DNA of 6,957 nt from Clostridia bacterium (GTDB lineage Bacteria > Bacillota_A > Clostridia > Christensenellales > Aristaeellaceae): contig JAGCIC010000006.1 in NCBI GenBank assembly GCA_017648805.1, positions 1 through 6,957 on the forward strand. The letters run 5' to 3'. Made by a program: the position numbers and the translations under genes. Positions within the stretch are counted from its first letter, which is position 1. Each line of letters starts with the position of its first letter. The notes below the pieces were generated by a model. That model saw nothing but the letters and a program-made list of their open reading frames with translations. It had not been told where the DNA came from and did no database searches. Positions 4,191 through 6,957 of this stretch are shown in pieces.

Positions 4191-6508
4191 CAGTCTATGC
4201 TGTGCTTGACCCTGTCGTGCTCCTCGGCCCGCTTGGCGTTGTTCCACTTGTCCATGGTGCCCACCAGGTAGCCGGTGATGCGGCGGATGCGCTCGAAGTG
4301 CACGCCGTCCTCTTTTCTGCCGCAGCTGGGGCAGGTGTCGCCGATGATGCCGTTGAAGCCGCACACGGGATCCCTGTCCACGGGGTGGTTGATGGAGCCG
4401 TAGCCGATGCCGCTCTCCTTCATGACCCTGACCAGCTTCTCGAAAGCTTCCAGGTTCTGGCTGGGATCGCCGTCCAGCTCCACGTAGCTTATGTGACCCG
4501 CGTTGGTGAGCTCGTGATAGGGCGCCTCCAGCTTAATCTTCTTTATTGCGGAGATGTTGTAGTATACCGGGATGTGGAAGGAGTTGGTGTAGTACTCCCT
4601 GTCGGTGACGCCGGGGATGGAGCCGTACTTTTCGCGGTCGATCCTCACGAAGCGGCCGGAGAGGCCCTCGGCGGGAGTGGCCAGCAGGGTGTAGTTGAGG
4701 CCCCTGGCCTTGCTGGTCTCGTCCATCTTCTGGCGCATGTAGCGGATGATCTCAAGGCCCAGGTTCTGCGCCTTTTCGCTCTCACCGTGATGTTCGCCTA
4801 TCAGCGCCTTGAGCGTCTCGGCCAGGCCGATAAAGCCCACGGACAGGGTGCCGTGCTTGAGCACCTCGCCCACTTCGTCGTCCCAGTCCAGCTTCTCGCT
4901 GTCCAGCCACACGCCCTGGCCCATCAGGAAGGGGAAGTTGCGGACCTTCTTCTTGCACTGGATGGCGAAGCGCTCGGTCAGCTGGTCGATGGTCAGGTTC
5001 ATCATCCTGTCAAGCTCGCGGAAGAACAGGTCGATATTGTGGTTGGCATTTATGGCGATGCGGGGCAGGTTGATGGAGGTGAAGGACAGGTTGCCGCGGC
5101 TGTATGTGATCTCCCTGTCGGGATCGTACACGTTGCCCACCACGCGGGTACGGCAGCCCATGTAGGCGATCTCGGTCTCGGGACGGCCGGGCTTATAGTA
5201 CTTGATGTTGTAAGGCGCGTCCTGGAAGGAGAAGTTGGGGAACAGGCGCTTGGCGCTCACCCTGATGGCCAGCTTGAACAGGTCGTAGTTGGGCTCTCCG
5301 GGGTGGTAGTTTATGCCTTCCTTCACGCGGAAGATCTGTATGGGGAATATGGGAGTCTCGCCGTGGCCCAGGCCCGCTTCGGTCGCCAGAAGCAGGTTCT
5401 TCATGACCATGCGCGCTTCCTCGGAAGTGTCGGTGCCGTAGTTGATGGAGGAGAAAGGCACCTGGGCGCCCGCGCGGGAGTTCATGGTGTTCAGGTTGTG
5501 CACCAGGGCTTCCATCGCCTGATAGGTGGCGCGGTCGGTCTCCTTTTCCGCCTTGGAGTGGGCAAAGCGCTGCAGTTCGGCGATCTCGTCTTCGGCCACG
5601 CCCAGCTTTTTGAGCTCTTCGGCTTCGGCGGCGTCAAAATCGGCATTTGCGACCAGGGTGGGCTTAAGACCCTTTTCGGCCAGCGCCGCCAGATAGGCCT
5701 TTACGGACTCGGTGGCGTCTTCCATACCGCATTTGAGTTCCAGCGCACGCACCATGTTGTCCCTGTAGCGCTTGGCGAAGGTCTTCCTTACGCCGATAGC
5801 CATGGCGTAATCGAAGTTGGGCACGCTCTGGCCGCCGTGCTGGTCGTTCTGGTTGGCCTGGATCGCGATGCAGGCGAGGGCGGAATAGGAAGCGATGTCG
5901 TTGGGTTCCCTGAGCACGCCGTGACCGGTGGAGAAGCCGCCCTTGAACAGGCTGATCAGGTCGATCTGGGTGCAGGTGGTGGTGAGGGTGTAGAAGTCCA
6001 TATCGTGGATATGGATATCGCCGTTGTTGTGGGCGGCGGCATGCTCGGGCTTGAGCACGAACATGGTGTTGAACTGCTTGGCGCCCTCGCTGCCGTACTT
6101 GAGCATGGCGCCCATGGCGGTGTCGCCGTTGATGTTGGCGTTCTCGCGCTTGATGTCGCTGTCGCGGGCGGCCTTGAAGGTGATGTCGTCGTAGATGCGC
6201 ATCAGGCGGGTGTTCATCTGGCGCACGCGGCTTCTCTCCGCGCGGTATACGATGTAGCTCTTGGCGGTGTTCACGAAACCGTTGTCCAGGAGCACCCGCT
6301 CGACTATATCCTGCACCTCTTCGACGGTGGGCGTGCCGATGTTCTCGTCGGAATTGATCCGGTCGACCACCTGGCGCGCCAGCTCCTCGGCCACGCTCAT
6401 GCTCTTCGCGCTGCCGCTGGCTATGAATGCCTTGTTTATGGCTGAAGAGATCTTCTCCTCGTTAAAGGGAACTTTGCGCCCGTCGCGCTTGATGATGGTA
6501 TCTATCAT
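4190..6508 (-). CDS. nrdD: Anaerobic (class III) ribonucleoside-triphosphate reductase
   Basis: Glycyl-radical enzyme reducing ribonucleoside triphosphates to deoxyribonucleotides without oxygen; 772 residues, within the family range. An ATP-cone allosteric domain occupies about 3-95 (IKRDGRKVPFNEEKI...FVNTAKSYIVYR). The catalytic barrel follows, with NNGDIHIHDMDFYTLTTTCTQIDL containing C179, a candidate thiyl-radical cysteine. Next come TEKETDRATYQAMEA-like and SRAGAQVPFSSINYGTD segments, GETPIFPIQIF, and YMGCRTRV containing C452, the second active-site cysteine candidate. The C-terminal zinc region shows C716, C726 and C729. The glycyl-radical loop is RRITGYLVGT with G746. I chose the ATG at 6508 because GAGGG lies 7 nt upstream and the product then begins at the ATP cone. 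The alternative is a TTG at 6535 without a ribosome site. It forms an operon with nrdG, overlapping by one base. A promoter and three inverted repeats lie upstream, so regulation is likely. Whether formate or a redoxin is the reductant cannot be decided here. Confidence 0.96.
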   Translation of the reverse strand: MIDTIIKRDGRKVPFNEEKISSAINKAFIASGSAKSMSVAEELARQVVDRINSDENIGTPTVEEVQDIVERVLLDNGFVNTAKSYIVYRAERSRVRQMNTRLMRIYDDITFKAARDSDIKRENANINGDTAMGAMLKYGSEGAKQFNTMFVLKPEHAAAHNNGDIHIHDMDFYTLTTTCTQIDLISLFKGGFSTGHGVLREPNDIASYSALACIAIQANQNDQHGGQSVPNFDYAMAIGVRKTFAKRYRDNMVRALELKCGMEDATESVKAYLAALAEKGLKPTLVANADFDAAEAEELKKLGVAEDEIAELQRFAHSKAEKETDRATYQAMEALVHNLNTMNSRAGAQVPFSSINYGTDTSEEARMVMKNLLLATEAGLGHGETPIFPIQIFRVKEGINYHPGEPNYDLFKLAIRVSAKRLFPNFSFQDAPYNIKYYKPGRPETEIAYMGCRTRVVGNVYDPDREITYSRGNLSFTSINLPRIAINANHNIDLFFRELDRMMNLTIDQLTERFAIQCKKKVRNFPFLMGQGVWLDSEKLDWDDEVGEVLKHGTLSVGFIGLAETLKALIGEHHGESEKAQNLGLEIIRYMRQKMDETSKARGLNYTLLATPAEGLSGRFVRIDREKYGSIPGVTDREYYTNSFHIPVYYNISAIKKIKLEAPYHELTNAGHISYVELDGDPSQNLEAFEKLVRVMKESGIGYGSINHPVDRDPVCGFNGIIGDTCPSCGRKEDGVHFERIRRITGYLVGTMDKWNNAKRAEEHDRVKHSID

Positions 6509-6515
6509 AAACCTG

Positions 6516-6520
6516 CCCTC
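6516..6520 (-). promoter_or_regulatory. Ribosome binding site deciding the nrdD start
   Basis: GAGGG on the minus strand lies 7 nt before the ATG at 6508. The in-frame TTG at 6535 has no comparable site, so the longer product is unlikely. Confidence 0.65.
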
Positions 6521-6541
6521 GCAAAAAATAGTCAAATATAT

Positions 6542-6561
6542 ACGCGCAGAGCTCTGCGCGT
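6542..6561. repeat. 20-bp perfect palindrome in the nrdD leader
   Basis: ACGCGCAGAGCTCTGCGCGT is its own reverse complement over all 20 bases. It lies between the nrdD promoter and ribosome site, about +7 to +26 of the predicted transcript. It could be an operator for a dimeric regulator, or a leader hairpin with an 8-bp stem and AGCT loop. It is GC-rich within an otherwise AT-rich intergenic region. Confidence 0.7.
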
Positions 6562-6574
6562 CTTCGCACTGTCA

Positions 6575-6603
6575 ATTATAGGCCGTAAAACGGCCAAAAT
6601 CAA
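6575..6603 (-). promoter_or_regulatory. nrdDG promoter
   Basis: On the minus strand TTGATT (6603-6598), a 17-bp spacer and a perfect TATAAT (6580-6575) form a sigma-A promoter. The expected start is near 6568, with a leader of about 60 nt. The whole spacer is nearly filled by an inverted repeat, consistent with repression. Confidence 0.75.
6581..6595. promoter_or_regulatory. Inverted repeat between -35 and -10 of nrdDG (candidate operator)
   Basis: GGCCGT-AAA-ACGGCC has perfect 6-bp arms with a 3-bp centre, abutting the -10 hexamer and sitting inside the promoter spacer. That is a classic position for a repressor site. The binding protein is unknown to me. Confidence 0.5.
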
Positions 6604-6604
6604 C

Positions 6605-6616
6605 CGTTCGGGAACG
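6605..6616. promoter_or_regulatory. Inverted repeat just upstream of the nrdDG -35
   Basis: CGTTC-GG-GAACG has perfect 5-bp arms and ends 1 bp from the -35 hexamer. It may be a second regulator site. The half-site order is opposite to the LexA-type GAAC-N4-GTTC, so I do not call it a LexA box. Confidence 0.4.
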
Positions 6617-6716
6617 ATTTTACATTTTAACTTTGTTTAGGAAATTTGTAGCGAAATTGTCATATTCTGCGTCGCCAAAGCCCTTGACAACGGCGCTTTT
6701 GAGCATTGTCCGAAAT

Positions 6717-6745
6717 TTGACTATTCACGCCGTTTGTGATATAAT
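6717..6745 (+). promoter_or_regulatory. Promoter of the 2-hydroxyacid dehydrogenase gene
   Basis: TTGACT (6717-6722), a 17-bp spacer and a perfect TATAAT (6740-6745) preceded by TGA (extended -10). The start is expected near 6752. GGAGAG (6772-6777) lies 5 nt before the ATG at 6783. Confidence 0.8.
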
Positions 6746-6782
6746 ATAAGTTGATAAAATATGCGATAATCGGAGAGACACC

Positions 6783-6957
6783 ATGAAGATAACGGTACTT
6801 GACGGCTACGCGGCCAATCCGGGCGACATCCCGTGGGACGAGGTGTCAAGCCTGGGCGAACTCACCGTTCACGACCGCAGCAAGCCGGAAGAGATAATCC
6901 CCCGGGCCATGGACTGCGACATCCTGCTCACCAACAAGTGCGCGATCACGCGGGAGA
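6783..6957 (+). CDS. D-2-hydroxyacid (glycerate) dehydrogenase, 5' part
   Basis: Only the first 58 codons are inside the window; the frame is open to the right edge. The product begins MKITVLDGYAANPGDIPWDE, with LGELTVHDRSKPEEII and CDILLTNKCAIT. This closely matches the N-terminal substrate-binding lobe of NAD(P)H-dependent D-isomer-specific 2-hydroxyacid dehydrogenases of the glycerate dehydrogenase/hydroxypyruvate reductase type (V-L-D-G-Y-x-x-N-P-G-D and A-D-I-x-L-T-N-K). These enzymes interconvert hydroxypyruvate and D-glycerate or related acids in the cytoplasm. The nucleotide-binding GxGxxG and the catalytic Arg/Glu/His lie beyond the window, so substrate is open. It is transcribed divergently from nrdD, with a near-consensus promoter and a GGAGAG ribosome site. 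Confidence 0.85.
   Translation, partial: MKITVLDGYAANPGDIPWDEVSSLGELTVHDRSKPEEIIPRAMDCDILLTNKCAITRE

Noticed and set aside
4191..4364. N-terminal extension of NrdG into the nrdD frame overlap
   Set aside because: The extension is Arg/His/Gln-rich and not family-like; NrdG proteins start with MKIR-like sequence at the internal ATG, which overlaps the nrdD stop.
4202..6445. Plus-strand open frame of more than 700 codons opposite nrdD
   Set aside because: Codon-bias shadow of nrdD. It has no recognisable motifs and no promoter or ribosome site, while the minus-strand product is a clear class III reductase.
6509..6535. Longer NrdD starting at a TTG at 6535
   Set aside because: No ribosome site precedes the TTG, the added residues TIFCEGRF are the translated Shine-Dalgarno region, and the ATG at 6508 has GAGGG at 7 nt and starts the ATP cone.
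6534..6543. NrdR box (AT-rich core AATATATA) upstream of nrdD
   Set aside because: The core matches but the conserved flanking C and G are absent, and I see no second box at a helical spacing, as NrdR sites usually have.
6684..6689. Perfect TTGACA as a second -35 for the dehydrogenase gene
   Set aside because: The hexamer 17 bp downstream is TGTCCG, not a -10; the TTGACT/TATAAT pair further down is far better.

Overview
The window looks like a piece of a moderately GC-rich, anaerobic, Gram-positive-type (Bacillota/clostridial) chromosome. The evidence is an oxygen-sensitive class III ribonucleotide reductase with its activase, strong GGAGG ribosome binding sites, sigma-A-type promoters with 17-bp spacers, and a Firmicutes-style maltose-type ABC transporter. 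The signal peptides (MKKLISLVLALVM..., MKELIALLLSLVLL...) would suit a gut-type clostridial lineage, but I cannot name a genus.

Layout from right to left. At 6783-6957 (+) is the start of a D-2-hydroxyacid (glycerate) dehydrogenase gene with a near-consensus extended -10 promoter. A 274-bp divergent intergenic region (6509-6782) holds that promoter, a facing nrdD promoter (TTGATT-N17-TATAAT) and three perfect inverted repeats in and around the nrdD promoter. On the minus strand nrdD (6508-4190) and nrdG (4190-3690) overlap by one base and end at a canonical intrinsic terminator (3671-3640). Next is a monocistronic-looking secreted protein (3560-2379) with a phosphodiester glycosidase (NAGPA-type) domain and its own promoter. 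A hairpin-rich 176-bp gap (2203-2378) carries the promoter and a possible LacI/CcpA-type operator for a sugar ABC operon: a maltose-type solute-binding protein with an extra C-terminal beta-rich, possibly starch-binding, domain (2202-670), an intercistronic hairpin, and a MalF-like permease that begins at 549.

The most notable point is in the permease. Its frame is interrupted by an in-frame TAG at 40-42, yet the 13 codons after it to the window edge still read as normal family sequence (TAEQILASGKKLI). From family memory, the stop falls where a tyrosine is usual. nrdG also ends in TAG, at its natural C-terminus and just before a terminator, so TAG works as a stop in this genome. The permease is therefore best read as a recent nonsense mutation, a sequence error, or less likely a recoding site.

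Together the genes serve anaerobic deoxynucleotide synthesis (nrdDG), extracellular carbohydrate handling (glycosidase-like protein, binding protein, permease) and hydroxyacid metabolism. The sequence does not show a functional link between these blocks. I found no RNA genes, CRISPR arrays or insertion sequences.
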